Part shown: positions 1-13,024 of the stretch, piece after piece
How positions within the stretch are numbered: position 1 is the first letter of the stretch
How the letters are laid out: every line of letters begins with the position of its first letter
From: Gibbula magus
Taxonomy: Eukaryota; Mollusca; Gastropoda; Trochida; Trochidae
Reading direction: 5' to 3'
NCBI GenBank assembly: GCA_936450465.1
Contig: OW388296.1
Location: forward strand, 55,790,431 to 55,854,430
Length of the DNA stretch: 64,000 nucleotides
Notes under the pieces: generated by a model
The model's input: the letters and a program-made list of their open reading frames with translations, nothing else
Database searches by the model: none
What the model was told of the DNA's origin: nothing
Translations under genes and position numbers: made by a program

Positions 1-1865
1 GATCAGAAAACACATTTGAAACAGATTTTCATACAACCATGAACATTAATACAGGCACGCATTTGCATTAAGTGATGATGATGCTACAGATGTATATGGT
101 TACTGTGCGCAAGTGAATCAACCGGAAATAGCAGTCTTCATTGGGCGTGGTTTTCATGAATGTTATTGACTCAAATCACTGTTTTTCCAAGATTTCAATC
201 GACTTTCAGCATAATGTGGAGACCATCATTAATAATAGTTCATCTTTCATGTTAAGTAAATTAAGTAAGCATTTCTTTTGGCCGACAGTGTACATGAAGT
301 TAGCTCGTTTGGTGTGATACTGGTTTGTAAGTGCATTAAAACCATGAAGCTTGATCACCTCAATGCATAGCCAAAATGGTTTTTAGGCTGTCCTGCAATA
401 ATAACTAGATTGAAACAATGAGGACATACAATTTCTTGGTCAATAAAAATGTTCTTATTATGCATCATTCATTTAGAGTTAAATTATCTTGAAAGCGATA
501 CTTAACACCAAATCATTTGACCTATGATTTGCCAGTTAATTTTATACCAACAAGTTTATACATAATATATTTGATATTAAACCACAATTATTCTTAGTGT
601 TCTTGTCAATCACATGCAAATTATGATTTCATAATAACGTTTATTAAAATATTGTTCAAAATTTATTTGTAAGAGAAGTAGAATGCAGACAGAAATACTA
701 AAATATAGTATTTGATATACAATAAATTGCTAATAATCAAATCTAAAATATTTCATTATATATGTAATCAATCTTATTACCAAAGGTGACATTGAATAAG
801 AAGGCAATATACACGTATCCAGAAGAAAGATAAGGAAATGTCATCTATTACTCCAGGATGAGTCTGATGAGGTTACTTTAGTTGGCATTCAAGTTCACTC
901 ATGGATAGATAACTGAATGGAGAAACAGACACGATCAATGGAATTCTTCTGGTAATTGGTCACTGGGTCTCCGGCACTACCGCTTTAGAATCCTGAATTT
1001 GGCGATTTGGTAAAAGAAGTTACACTTGCAGAGAGGACAAGTTTAAGATAGCCTGACCATTCTATGGGGTAACTCTGAAAGTGGTTCCTTGGTTTCTCCA
1101 AATAGTAGATGCTGTGAAAGTCAAAAATGGATATCGAACACCAGTATGGCGTAACCTCGGTTGTCTTAAATTAGATATAAGCTTAGGCAAGTCTTAAGCA
1201 AGATTAGAGTCTCAATTTGATTTTATATTTTAAAGTTTTGGCAAAATGTTCACTTCAGAGACTGAATATTAGTCTAGGGGTAACTGAAAAAAAATCATTT
1301 TATCAGTTTACAATGGTGAATTGAACCATTCCATGCTGTCAGCAATTATGTGGGAGAGTAAAGTTGCTAAGCTTGGACATTCTGTGGGATATAACCCTGT
1401 AAACGCCTCCTATTTCTTACTTTTATAATATTAAGAAAATATTAGGCGATTCCATGGAGTCAGCTTTTGTGAGCCTTCAAATGTAGCTTTCTATACATTC
1501 TGTGATAGTCCTGCCAACAATTTTTTTTAAAGTGTTCAATCTAATGAAATGATACCCTATTGTCTATTGTCTGCAGTAGATTTTGTACAATGTCCGTCCA
1601 TCATAATCTACATGACATCACAATGTTTCACTCTGAATGATTAACCATATTTCGCTTAATTTCTTTTATATTTTTTTCTCTAATATAACCTTATTTTCTA
1701 TAACCTTATTCCAAAGTCATTAATTTCTATTCAAAGACAAATAAATAGAACTAGATATCTTGTATACTTGAGTTCCATCATTTCCACCAGTGGGACTAAT
1801 TGTGTGGCTACTAATGGTTCATGCGGAAATACATTGTAGAGAGTTCAAACATCGGTAGTCTTGGA
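1..1865. other. No recognised feature
   Basis: A+T-rich sequence without convincing ORFs, RNA genes or clear repeats. Could be intergenic or an upstream intron of the FGD-like gene. Confidence 0.6.
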
Positions 1866-3035
1866 AGTGGAAGGTTCTGTTTAAGATCACAATATAGGTC
1901 ACCCAATAGAGTCACAAGAGAGAATGATCTATGCCAGACTCGTCTGTTACTGACAGCAGCTTTGTTTTACCATTATCAGACTTTCAGGAACTAGCTGGAA
2001 CCAATGGTCTGACAACCAGTTTTGATTGATCTGTCCTAACCAGGAGATAATGGCTCCAAAATGACCACAGTTTTGACAGCTAATTTAAATGTAATTTCTG
2101 ATTATTAACAAAATGATTGATAAGATATTTATTTGAAAGAAACTGTTTTATGAACAGAATTGGGAAGACTGCTCTGATATCATTTCAAATCAAAAGTAGA
2201 TCAATTTAAATTTGATGAACTCTGGCTAAAAGTTGCCATTTTGGTAGTGGCAAGTTCTGAATCACAATTTGTGTCACATCTTATAAGGTCACAGTGTAGA
2301 ATGATGTGTGTCACTTTTCTCTACTGCTCTCTACTACTACTAATAGCTTTTCTTTATCAAGCAACCATTGGCACCAATCATTTGATTTTGACAGAAATTT
2401 ATTTTATTAAAAGAAGTGTCAGAGTTGAGGGTGAAATAAGAAACCTCTGACATCTGTAATATCTGCTTAGCATTTGTAACTTTAAAATACAATGTTCTGT
2501 TTGGAAGTTCACAGTATAGAACTGCAAATAAACTCAAAATGTAGAGTGATATTTATCAGGTTTCTCTGTTATTGAAAACAGCACAGTTTTACCATAAACA
2601 GACTTTCAGGAATCAGAATCAATGGGCTGTCAAAACCAGAATAATATTGGCACCAATAAGTTGGCATTTTGACAAAAACTTGGAATAAAATGATAAGATT
2701 AGAGTTGAAAACGCTGATAATCAAGAACATATTTACTTAGAATAAGGGTAAAAATTTATAAGAAGGGGAAAATAAAAGGCCTGACACATCTGTACTTTAA
2801 GACTATCTAAATATTGATCAGATAGATAAAGACAAGCTCAGTTTAAAATCACAATATAGCTCTCCAAATAAGGTTTAATGTGATGTATGGCAGGCTACTT
2901 GCTACTGACAGCACATTTGTTTTACCATTATCAGACTGTCAGGAATCAGGCTGGAATCAATGGACAACAAGTTTCAATAGATCTGTCATAACCAGGAGAC
3001 AAGGGCTCCAAAAATGCTTTCATTTTGAGCTGTAT
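1866..3035 (+). repeat. Degenerate tandem array, about four units
   Basis: Four diverged units begin near 1866, 2246, 2490 and 2833. Shared strings include TTTTACCATTATCAGACT (1968 and 2919), CAGGAATCAG, AACCAGGAGA and GGCTCCAAAA. Unit spacing is about 240-380 bp. Short ORFs here are not coding. Confidence 0.65.
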
Positions 3036-3843
3036 GTTTATTATTATGATTTATGTTTAAGTTGTTAATCATTTTGAAGGATTTTATTTCTCATTTATGA
3101 ATCTATATTTCTCAATTTAACAAAGATTGAACAGATTATAAAATTTATTTTCTGATAACAAAATCAATATGCGCAATTGCACATTCATGTTGTAATGATT
3201 GGATATTAATAATTGAATACTGTACAATAAATTATTACCAGGAGGAAAAACAGGGCCAATGTGGATTATCTTTAGGAAGGATGTTTATACTGTGTCATTT
3301 GATATTTATATGATTTAACGAGGAAACTTGTTTCCTTTCCTCATGATTATAACTTTGCATCATTATAATTATTTCAGTAAAAGTCTGATTAAAGGTCTCC
3401 TTTTGAATATGGGAAAATCATTTCTCAGGAAAATTGGGTTTTGTTTGATGCATATATATGAATGAAAAACTAGTGATTACTTTGTTAACTAAATGGAATA
3501 ATAAAAAACTAATTGTCCATTGTCGGCTGTACTTCAGGGAACCATTTTCTGACCATTGGACTTAACACTTTGTAAAATTAATTAATTTTGATTTTATGGA
3601 ATGTTGGATAATTATATTTGATTTGTGGTTTAAGCAGAGACTGACAATGTAGTGACCTAAAATATATTATTGTTGTGATTTCCGGGTTGAGGGGACGAAA
3701 CTTCTGACCAGTACTGTACTAGTGAATTTTGTATCTGTGTTTCTATAGTTTCTATCAAGGATATTGATATGAAATAGAATTGGGGGATTGTCAAGGGGGA
3801 TTCACCATCAGATGAATGTGAAACTAACTTAGAACTGACTTAA

Positions 3844-4195
3844 AGGCGCTGTAGCACGTTTTTTCGCTCAAATAAGTCGATGAAATGTATTTGAAAAATA
3901 ATGTCAACAATAGTAAAACACCCTTCTCTCTTCGGAAAATCAAGTTACAAATGAGTGTACATGGTTCCGTAAAGCCATGGGAATCGTTTTTGTCATTCGA
4001 ATTAATAAAATGTGTTCACAATAAAATGACCGCCATGCAAATTTTGCTTTATACGCAACACCGTTATTACCAATACTGATAATTGGTTTGTGTAATAAGA
4101 TGTTTTACCCTCTAAAGTAAATATAAATGACATAAACTATCATTATAAATGAGAAATTTGAAAAAAAAATTGCAAGAAAACGTGCTACAGCGCCT
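3844..4195. mobile_element. TTAA-flanked MITE, family 1 copy A
   Basis: Bounded by TTAA at 3840-3843 and 4196-4199, with 19-bp perfect terminal inverted repeats AGGCGCTGTAGCACGTTTT. Length 352 bp, A+T-rich, no coding capacity; an ORF inside (MYLKNNVNNSK...) is incidental. Homologous copies lie at 22565-22898, 49804-50156 (inverted) and, more diverged, 61817-62321. Most likely a non-autonomous piggyBac-like element. Confidence 0.88.
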
Positions 4196-4551
4196 TTAAT
4201 ATTGACCGCAATTGTATTTGTTTAGTTAATTTTGATTTGTTTAGTTAATTTCTACCATTACAAAGGATAAACAATAGTGGGAGACAGGTATCAACAGTAA
4301 AAGGAAACAATTACAAGATCAAACATACAGTGAATATAAAAACATGTCCGACACTCATTGAACAATGCATACTTGTCACTAAAGTTTATATGTGAAAACA
4401 GTATTTTATAAAATTGTAATTTGGATTTTATTCACTCATGACATCTTGTAATACTTTATAAATTTATAGAGCTTTACTTGCACTATACACTATACTTCCA
4501 TGCTGTATATAAACAGTTTATACTTTGATGAACAAATAATGACACGGGGAA

Positions 4552-4668
4552 AAGAGAAACAAGCTGGAACCAACTGATTAGCATTTCCTTGATTGTTTTA
4601 ATTTTTCTTTTTCTCCTAAACAAAAGTCAAAAGAATGTTACTGCAGTTGGTTCCAATTTGTCTCATCT
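4552..4668. repeat. Small inverted repeat
   Basis: GAAACAAGCTGGAACCAACTG and, about 65 bp later, its reverse complement CAGTTGGTTCCAATTTGTCTC (17 of 21). Confidence 0.5.
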
Positions 4669-6665
4669 CCTGTCAAATTGAATCTAAACGTTTGGTTATA
4701 AAACCCGGAAAAAAATTAGGATTTTGTTGGAAAGAAGAAGGGTTTGTGTAACAGTGAATGGTGAGTGTCAATACGAACATGGTGTCGGGACTAACCAAAT
4801 GTTGATTTAAGAGGAAAAGTGTATATATGACTTTGTTTTTGTTTAACAAGGATCAGGTTTTGTATTCTCTGTTGCTGAGCTTGACCATAGCAGGGAATTT
4901 ACAATGTGCTACTGAAAACAGAAAACATTTCTTGTTTCTAATTAATGCCAGACCCACAACTTTTAAAGATTTTAAAATGTAACTTTGGCTCTTAATATCT
5001 GCATGAATATAATATAAGTTTTTCACATGAGAAATGACAAATATCAAGGAAATCACACACAAAAGTTGAACAAAAAAATTGGATGGACTTTTTTACACTT
5101 ATATGTATAAAGTTTTAGAGGAATACACAATGTGTTTCCTTCTTGACGAGACCATCTGACGCCTACTCATTCTAAAATTGTTCATTTCCTGTTTTTATAT
5201 TGTTTCTGATCGACACATCATTATATATACGTGATATATATAAGTGTGATGTTCCGATGTGAAACAATTTTTTAGTATGAATAACAATGACACGATTTTG
5301 ACGTCCTGTTATTCATCATCCTGTACACTATTACATTATATAAAAGGGTCAATTCTCAACAATATCTGTTGTATTCAGTCCTCAACTGTGATGTTTTTTT
5401 AGAAAATAATATATATCGAAATGAATTATTTCATTAAATTCAGTTATGTTGAATGTATGAAAAAACATCAATTCAGCTTTCAGAATTTCTGGGTTTGAAG
5501 CCAAGGTGTGTCATTTCAAAAGGGGGCTCTTGGTTAGGGGTGAAACCGTACACTTGAGCTTCGGTTTGTTTGTGTTGCAGTACAGAACCCTAGGAACTGT
5601 ACCATTTCAGTTCGGTTCAGATCCAAGTGCAACATACTAAGGATACAAAAAAACATACTATTACTTTAAAATAAAATGTAATGAATGATGTAGAAGTAAA
5701 ATTTACATAACATATGCTATGTAGTACAATCCAAAAATACCCTCAAATGAACCAAAAGCAAAATGCTGCGGTTCAACCTTTGAAGTCAACTCTTCATAAC
5801 AGTGTTAAAATATGTTTGAAAATAGTCACTGTTTGTCATGTATAATTAAAGGGAGAGTAGGATCTTGGTATATTTTGTTGAGAAGAAATGTTGGATGTTG
5901 TTCTGAAAATAAATGGGAGTGTCCCCTGGAAATTCTCCACACAAAAATATTTCCCCGGTACTGCCCCTTTCAACATAAAACACCAAAACAGTTGGTGAAC
6001 GGACCTAAATATTATGAGGAAAGAACTACAACAATATTTTTTCCTGATAACTGAACATCATGATAATGATGTTTAATGCCTAAAAGGAAATTGTCATCCG
6101 TAACTTGAGAAAAATGGCAGTTCTACAGGACAACTAAGTCTCCAGAAAGCTGAGAGCCCACAGAGGAGTATTTACTCTGTTTTGTTAGACACCTGCCGCA
6201 ACATCCAAATAATCCTACAAAGTGATTGTGCTAAACTTCCCAAGCGACTAGAATATTTCTTTCTTTGCTGCAGTCTTTGAAGAACTGATTTTATTCTGGT
6301 CACAATGTAATAGTACAACATGCATAATAACAAAAATTGGAATTGGGAGAAGATGATTCAAAATGCAGTAACTTGGAATTGAGTACACAAAATGTATACC
6401 ATGTTATTATTATATCAGTGTCTGATCAGTGTTACGAGTATACATTTTGTTATTACCCACGTTTGTGAAACATGAGAGATGTCACATATTTACCATACAA
6501 GCACATGTACTCACATCCCTATTGCCTAGCAACCATTGTTTCAGTGAGAGTTTCTGCATTTTGTCGTCAGAATTGTAATGTAGGAGGCTGTTGCAAGAGA
6601 AGTGAACTTTTCTGGTCATTTTCATTATTCTAATGGCATAAAATAAAATGCATCCCCACAAAATG
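4669..6665. other. No recognised feature
   Basis: A+T-rich noncoding sequence. Open frames up to 80 codons show no domain. Confidence 0.55.
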
Positions 6666-6669
6666 TCAT

Positions 6670-6800
6670 CTTTGAGGATTGTGGCAGAAAAGTCGAAAGT
6701 GTGAAAAGTTGACGGATGACGCCCAATGGACGCCAGACAATGGCCCCTGACAAAAGATTATCGGGCCTTTCAAGCCTGATGAGCTAAAAATTAATTGTTT
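6670..6800 (+). repeat. Dispersed repeat ending in GATGAGCTAAAAA
   Basis: GACGGATGACGCCCAATGGA, CGCCAGACAATGGCCCCTGA, CAAAAGATTATCGGGCC, then GCCTGATGAGCTAAAAA. This string type is frequent in bivalve genomes (recollection). A 160-residue minus-strand ORF overlapping it is not convincing. Confidence 0.5.
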
Positions 6801-7430
6801 GAGGTTTCCAAGGTGAGTTGGGAGAAGGGTGAGACATCTGTTTTTATGAGTAAAAACACCTTCTAGTTGGTTAGTGTCGAACCATTCAGAGTGGCCAATT
6901 AAAAGGAATACAAGACAGACAGATATTTCATTAAAATTTCGTCTCGCGATCAATAAAATACAGACATAATATTTACATAAAAGTATACGAGCGACCCAAA
7001 AATTGGTTATGAGAGACTTTATACAGGTAAATGACATAAAAAATATACTTAAAATTGCAATATATATCGAATCACATGAACCAGGTAAGAAACTATTGTA
7101 CATGTAACAAAAACTCGTTAACAAAGGCAAGAATCTTGGATCGGCCATAGATAAAGGGTTTTAATCTTCTAACTGTAGAGGACAGTTACCTGTGAGATTA
7201 TTATTACCTTTTATAATCTGGATTCTTGTTTTTGACTCAGATATGTAAACTTGTTTATGACTTGTTAATGTCTATGGAGATTATACTTAAATATTTGATG
7301 TTTAATGACATATACTCAGGATTTTGTTTTAAAACTTACTTTTTCTCAAGGGCATAATAACCATTCATTGTTGTTGCAATTGTGTAAGTTTATCATTGTT
7401 AATCTTTTTAATACTGAATGTTAATCTTAT

Positions 7431-7768
7431 AATAATAATAATAATAATAATAGTATATTTATAATGCGCACATATCCATGCACAATGCATGCTCAAGGCG
7501 CTACACAATTATTACCCTGAAGGAATCATACTTTCGGTGCTGCCTATGAAGCGCTCCGCGCGACCGATAAGGTCCATACGTTCCCATATCCAGGTACCCA
7601 TTTGTACAGCTGGGTGAACTGAGTGCAATGTGGATGAAGTGCCTTGCCCAAGGACGCAACACAGTATAAGACCCAGGTCACAAATGTTTGGTGTCTCCAC
7701 CGGGATTCGAACCCGGGCCGTTGGCGTGAGAGGCAGACATGCTAACCACTACACCACCGTGCTCCACA
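7431..7768 (-). mobile_element. tRNA-derived SINE
   Basis: On the minus strand it begins GGAGCACGGTGGTGTAGTGG, with an RNA polymerase III A box TAGTGGTTAGCA (complement of 7740-7751) and B box GGTTCGAATCCC (complement of 7702-7713). A body with CTTGGGCAAGGCAC follows, and it ends in a trinucleotide ATT repeat tail (7431-7452). About 340 bp. It is a SINE rather than a working tRNA gene because no closing acceptor stem is visible. Similar fragments occur at 12837-12976, 41870-41935 and 49753-49800. Confidence 0.85.
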
Positions 7769-7913
7769 GAGAATTATAAGAATTTCTCTTTGCTATCAAT
7801 TGTTGATAATTAGTTAAGCAGAGATTTTAAGCAAGACTGGTTGATTTGAATACTGAAACATTTATTCAATATTAGTTAAAACTTATTGTGAACTTGTGCT
7901 TGATATATTGTTG

Positions 7914-8577
7914 AAAAGTAAATAATTAATAATTATCTTCAACCTTTATTTTGATATTGTTTTTCTCATTACATACCAAACAATTCACGAATTTCAGAAA
8001 AATGGTTAACATCATAAGTGACTATAACTATATTACCAGTTTTAACTGTTAATGTTTTGTTTGTATTTCAGTGAGTTAGCTTCCAATGTCATTCATAAGT
8101 TCATAAATGGTTTATTATGTGTGCATATTTTCCAGCGATTTGATTGATTGTGAGGCGGTTACGTGACCATCGACAGAAAAGCATATTGACTCCAGCCGAG
8201 TCCGACCAAAAGCCGTATTGACTTGAGTGACGTCAAACGATTGTTGCATGACGTCAAACGATTGTTTCATGACGTCATGCTATTGTAATCATGACGTCAT
8301 GTGACCGTAGGCCAAGCTGTTCAAACCAAATTGCATTTTGACTGTATTTCATTGTTTTCCTTTCGTTTCTGTATTGAATACATAATAAAACAATTATGGA
8401 CTGGTGAATATAATTGTATAGTACTTAATGTTGAACATAGTCCATATCTCAATATCATAACAGCATTTCACACAAACATTTCTTTTACACATATACAAAA
8501 TTTGTAATTACTAAATATCACGCCATAATGCGATAAACACGAATCAATATCAAACATGTTACTTAACACCAACATAT
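7914..8577 (+). repeat. Duplicated block, copy 1 (with extra 338-bp segment)
   Basis: 7914-8112 and 8451-8577 are about 90% identical to 13025-13226 and 13229-13370. The middle part 8113-8450 is absent from the second copy and carries four TGACGTCA palindromes. Shared strings include ACATACCAAACAATTCACGA and CAAACATGTTACTTAACACC. Confidence 0.8.
8228..8299. promoter_or_regulatory. Cluster of four TGACGTCA (CRE-type) palindromes
   Basis: Perfect TGACGTCA at 8228-8235, 8249-8256, 8270-8277 and 8292-8299, spaced 21, 21 and 22 bp (two helical turns), within repeats of TGACGTCAAACGATTGTT type. TGACGTCA is the CREB/ATF site. Function is inferred; it could also simply be a minisatellite. Confidence 0.55.
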
Positions 8578-9110
8578 TCTTACATCTTAGTGTACATTTT
8601 CCTTACAAGTGTCATGTACTTGGTTATATAAACACCTACAAACAGCACACATATCAATTCACACCAAAATATTCCTATAACTCATTGTACCTGTATACTA
8701 CAGTGATCCTTGATATACAGTATCTCTCATATTATGTTACATAATGTTATTCATAGTTGCCATCTATCGGGTAATTGATTACATATTAATTCAGTAACAA
8801 CGTCATAACGAAGCACTTTAGTGTACAAACCTGTTCATGCTGAGTGAAATATACGACTGTTGTCAATAACCTGACTGTTCTGATAACTTCATTGAGAGAC
8901 TTTTAAGAAGTTGGTGAATTACTGAAATAAGATTTTTATCAAAAAAGTTTTAGATTAATAGATTTTCTTTTATTTATAGTGCAAATCAGGAATATATCAC
9001 AGATGCATTGCACATTTTAAAGAGAAGTATTTTATTGATACTTTAGAAATGAACATCAACATTGAACTCTTTCAAGACTTTGAGGGACAAGTAAAAGTGG
9101 AATACATATA

Positions 9111-9177
9111 AGATTTTCTGGATATAATTTCTATATTATGTAGATACACAATATAGAAGTTGTTACCAGAAAATCTT
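9111..9177. repeat. Short hairpin of the ATTTTCTGG repeat family
   Basis: AGATTTTCTGGATATAATTT continuing CTATATT is followed 12 bp later by its imperfect reverse complement (AATATAGAAGTTGTTACCAG, AAAATCTT). Same end sequence as the element at 31032-31221 but lacking the central core. Confidence 0.6.
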
Positions 9178-11050
9178 GTTTTCTGATAAACATGTACTAT
9201 AATGATGGTTGTATTCTATATTGATTTCCTATATTCCAAATGGTGTTGAATAAAGACGATAACATTGGCATACACAACCCACAGTCTGTTATCAGTAGTG
9301 GATATGTGAGCTGTTTGTATAGTGGGTAGTGTATCTTACTTCCTAGTTGCTTCATACAGACAAGGGACTCTTGTAGAGTAAGTACATTTTGTCACTTCTG
9401 TCATATAATCTTTTGTATTATGCTTACATCCATGTAGTGTATATACATGATTATAATCATACTGAAGATAAATCTTTATTTTGTGGATCATCATTTTCAT
9501 GATCATTTAGATGGTTTTGATATATTATATTATTTTTTGCATATGTTGACAACCAAGTCAATCAAAAGAAGGATTTTGATTCTGAAATTACTACTTTTTG
9601 TCTTGATATTAAGTTATCAACTAAAGAACAACAAATTATAAGAAGATCGATTACCAAAAGCTTTTGAAGCTTAATATTCAAACTTCTTGTTGACAATAAT
9701 TGTTAAGGTTGAAGCATGCTCAATAAGCTATTGACCCAAAATGCTGTAACTGGGTGAAGTATAGTTTCCAAAATTCATTGTCAAAACAAATTAATGCTGG
9801 CAGCACTAAAATGTTTTGTTTAGTAAGCATGTCAAAATGTGCAAAATAGTATCTACTTTTATAGATCTTTGTTTTTAAGTCAAAGCACAATCGTGTTATC
9901 TATCGAAATCTGTTTATCGTTTTGACATGTCCAATTTTGCAGTTTATTTGTTCTCTAGAGTAAAGCACTTGTCTCTGATATCTATCTCGACCTGTTCTTG
10001 TTAGCAGTTTGACCTATATACAGGTGAAAGTAGTGTCTGAACAGGAACGAGGTTGAATTCCTTCTCTTTATACCCTCTTGTGAGTACTCTTACTATGTTT
10101 GTATTGTTATATTGAATAGAGTATCTGTTTTCTATGCAGGAACTTATTCAATGGTAGATAACTTCATGACAAGGAATGGTTATTAAAACCTTGCGAATTG
10201 TTTCTTGATCATGATTATTTCGGAAGTCGTATGGATGAAAGTATTATGAGTTGCATTGAATATATTTTTAGTAATATTTATTCCAATAAATATAGATAAA
10301 TAGTCTTAACATAATTGACAGTGAAATAATTATTGTTAAACTTTAGTGAAATGTTCATGGGATCCTTATATCGGAAGTCGTATGCTAGACTTAGAATATG
10401 ATCAAGTTGTTGTAATTCATATATACATGTAGTCTTACACTCAACTTACATTTTCTTTAACCAAGTACTGTTACCTGGATAATATCGCTTTCACTTAAAA
10501 TACTCTTGATAATTCTATAAAATGCTAGACATGGATGGAATATTTAACTTTTCAAAATATTACAATTCTGGGTAATGCCCATGCTTTTCCTAAGGATTCG
10601 ACTACTACATTCAGTAAACCATATTTTTTTCTGGAAACGGTTAAGGAAAACATAGATTTATTTTTATCGCTATAGGATATATGAATAATGAAGCGGATAT
10701 GATATTGTCCACATGAACTCATACAAGGAAGTATTAAGTCATTTGAAAAATCATTTTTGAGCGACTTAGTATTAAAAATTCTATAAATTTAGTAACTGAA
10801 AAGTATTAACATCAAAATATATGAAAAAAATGTGTTTCTTGATATATTTTTAAGAAAGCTAGATATCTAAAATAGTTAGTTGACATGAAAAATATTGTTT
10901 TTTTTTATTCATATTTTATTTCATTAATTTTCAAAGAAAGTTTCAGATAAAATATGTTTCCTGTCATTTGAGGCATGTTTTGTTATACTCTATTAAAACA
11001 TTAAAAATGATGAGTGAATTTAGGTTCCTTGTTGACAAATAAAATAATGA
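9178..11050. other. No recognised feature
   Basis: A+T-rich noncoding sequence. The string CGGAAGTCGTATG occurs twice (10221 and 10373), perhaps a repeat remnant. Confidence 0.5.
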
Positions 11051-11135
11051 TATCTTATCTTATCTTATCTTATCTTATCTTATCTTATCTTATCTTATCT
11101 TATCTTATCTTATCTTATCTTATCTTATCTTATCT
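11051..11135 (+). repeat. Microsatellite (TATCT)17
   Basis: Seventeen perfect copies of TATCT, followed by imperfect CATATCATAC-type repeats to about 11193. The ORF across it (ILSYLILSYL) is an artefact. Confidence 0.97.
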
Positions 11136-11429
11136 CATATATCATATGTATACTATATCATATCATACCATATCATATCATACCATATCATATCCTATCT
11201 TTTTACTCAACCGTGGTGAGATTACTCATTAGATAGCAATAAGTTGGTTACACACATGTGTGATACCACCGCGTGCTGTCGTAATGTCATAATCGGCGTG
11301 TGACGTCATAGTCATTTTTTGTTGACGTCATAATGTTAGCCGCGCGACTGCAAAGGCGGGTGACCTATTTGCAAGTAAGCGTCACTAAAAACGATTCAGC
11401 GCAATTTACATCATTGAGTAATAAATAAA

Positions 11430-11570
11430 ATACTAAACTTTGTCCCGTCTGATAACATGTTTATGAAACTTGTGAATGGCATCAGTATTTAACTCGCTTT
11501 CGCTCGTTAAAATACCAAACCATCCACTCGTTTCGTAAACATGTTATCAAACGGGACATCGTTTAGTATT
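11430..11570. repeat. Foldback element with 41-bp arms
   Basis: AATACTAAACTTTGTCCCGT then CTGATAACATGTTTATGAAAC (11430-11470) is inverted at 11530-11570. The loop contains ACTCGCTTTCGCTCG. Just upstream are two more TGACGTCA sites at 11301 and 11333 in a G+C-richer stretch. Confidence 0.75.
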
Positions 11571-12836
11571 CTATATATATATCAGATCTTTTCAGATTTT
11601 ATATTATCATGTTGTTGTTTCACACGTTACCAGTTAAAAATAGTTTGTGTTTACTAAATATGACCTCCAATAGTATTTGATATGGTATCATGTTTTTTTT
11701 ATAATAAATTAAAATATTAAATTATCAGAACAACTTCATATTGGGAATTATGGATGTCAATAATATTTTCTATTGTAACAAATATTCTTTTAAAGTGAAA
11801 GTACAAAGTTATCATACATGTATCATATTACTTCCTTGTGAGTCGATATTAGTATCAATGTAACTGATATATTTTTAGCTTATTTTTTAAACTGGACAAA
11901 CACAAAGTCTCATATCGGTTTCCTTATGAGAAAATGTGATGAATGACTTCTTCTTTTGCGAATTACAGAGAGAGTATATACACCATATATGTCTCATATT
12001 TACTTCCCTATGAGTAAATGTGAGTAGTTTGGATGAATGATTTCTTTGGTTAGTAATCTAAGTGAAGAGTATAAAATGTACGACTGCGTGCCAATGGACC
12101 AGATGAAGAGATAATTTTAAGCTCTACAGCTCGCTCTTCAAGGGTATTATTTTGCTTTGTTATAAGGAGGAGCATTTGGATTCAAGCATGTATGTATGTA
12201 CATTAAACATTCAAATGATATTGATATATCAAGTTAGAATTGAATAAAATCTAAAGACTTACAGGTCAAAATAAAGAAACCTTTCTTACTGGCTAATTTC
12301 AAATCATTCATCTTTTTTAATTCAAATAAAATTTCTCATCTTCACTATGAAAAAATGAATAAAGACAAATATGTGTGTATTATTTAGATTTTTAATGAGA
12401 CATGCTGTCAAATTTTATTTCAATGATTATCTTGGTACAGCATTAGAACATTACTATTCCTTCACTGTGGCATATCCCTCTTTCAAATTGCAAGATAAAA
12501 TTGCTAAAGGCATTCAGAAATTGACTATAATTAATAAATATTTCAACAGACTTCCTCTTGAAGAAATATTTGTATGGTGTTCAGTGATATCAAATCATGT
12601 ATAATCAATTGGTACTTTTAAGAAGTAGTTTTGTTTTCAAAACAATTCCATTGTTGGAGTGTCACTGCTGTGCAGTGTATCATAAAAGCTTGAAAAGAAG
12701 CCAGCCCAAAAGGGTTATTTTTAAAGTTTTAGAAGGCAAAATTAACTGATCACTCAAGAATACAATTGAGTACCTGGTTTGGAAGTGAAGGCAATGTGAC
12801 TAATAATCTTTGAGTGTCTTAATTGGTAGCCCAGGT
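11571..12836. other. No recognised feature
   Basis: Noncoding, A+T-rich. A 77-codon ORF at 12371 has no recognisable content. Confidence 0.5.
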
Positions 12837-12976
12837 TGCATACTCCAAGGGGAGTTGAGAATGAAAAAGGAACGATTTTGGTCTTTATACCAGGGTAATA
12901 ATGTGTGTAGTGTTTTGAGCACGGCCCTTTGTGTTGTGGATTCAGCGCCAAATAAGTATCCTCATTATTATTATTA
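12837..12976 (+). mobile_element. SINE 3' fragment
   Basis: CTTTATACCAGGGTAATAAT...GAGCACGGCCCTTTGTG...CAGCGCCAAATAAGTATC ends in ATTATTATTATT. Body end and trinucleotide tail resemble those of the SINE at 7431-7768, but no A/B boxes are present. Confidence 0.5.
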
Positions 12977-13024
12977 AAATATAAAGAAAAAGTAAAACAT
13001 TACCAGCCCACGGATCAAAAGTTA

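Noticed and set aside
6666..7148. 160-codon minus-strand ORF, longest outside the FGD exons apart from exon 1
   Set aside because: Overlaps a dispersed repeat, has no recognisable domain or splice signals, and its composition is that of translated A+T-rich DNA.
7681..7768. tRNA gene on the minus strand
   Set aside because: A and B boxes are good, but there is no matching acceptor stem and a SINE body and tail follow.
11014..11232. ILSYLILSYL ORF
   Set aside because: Translation of the TATCT microsatellite.
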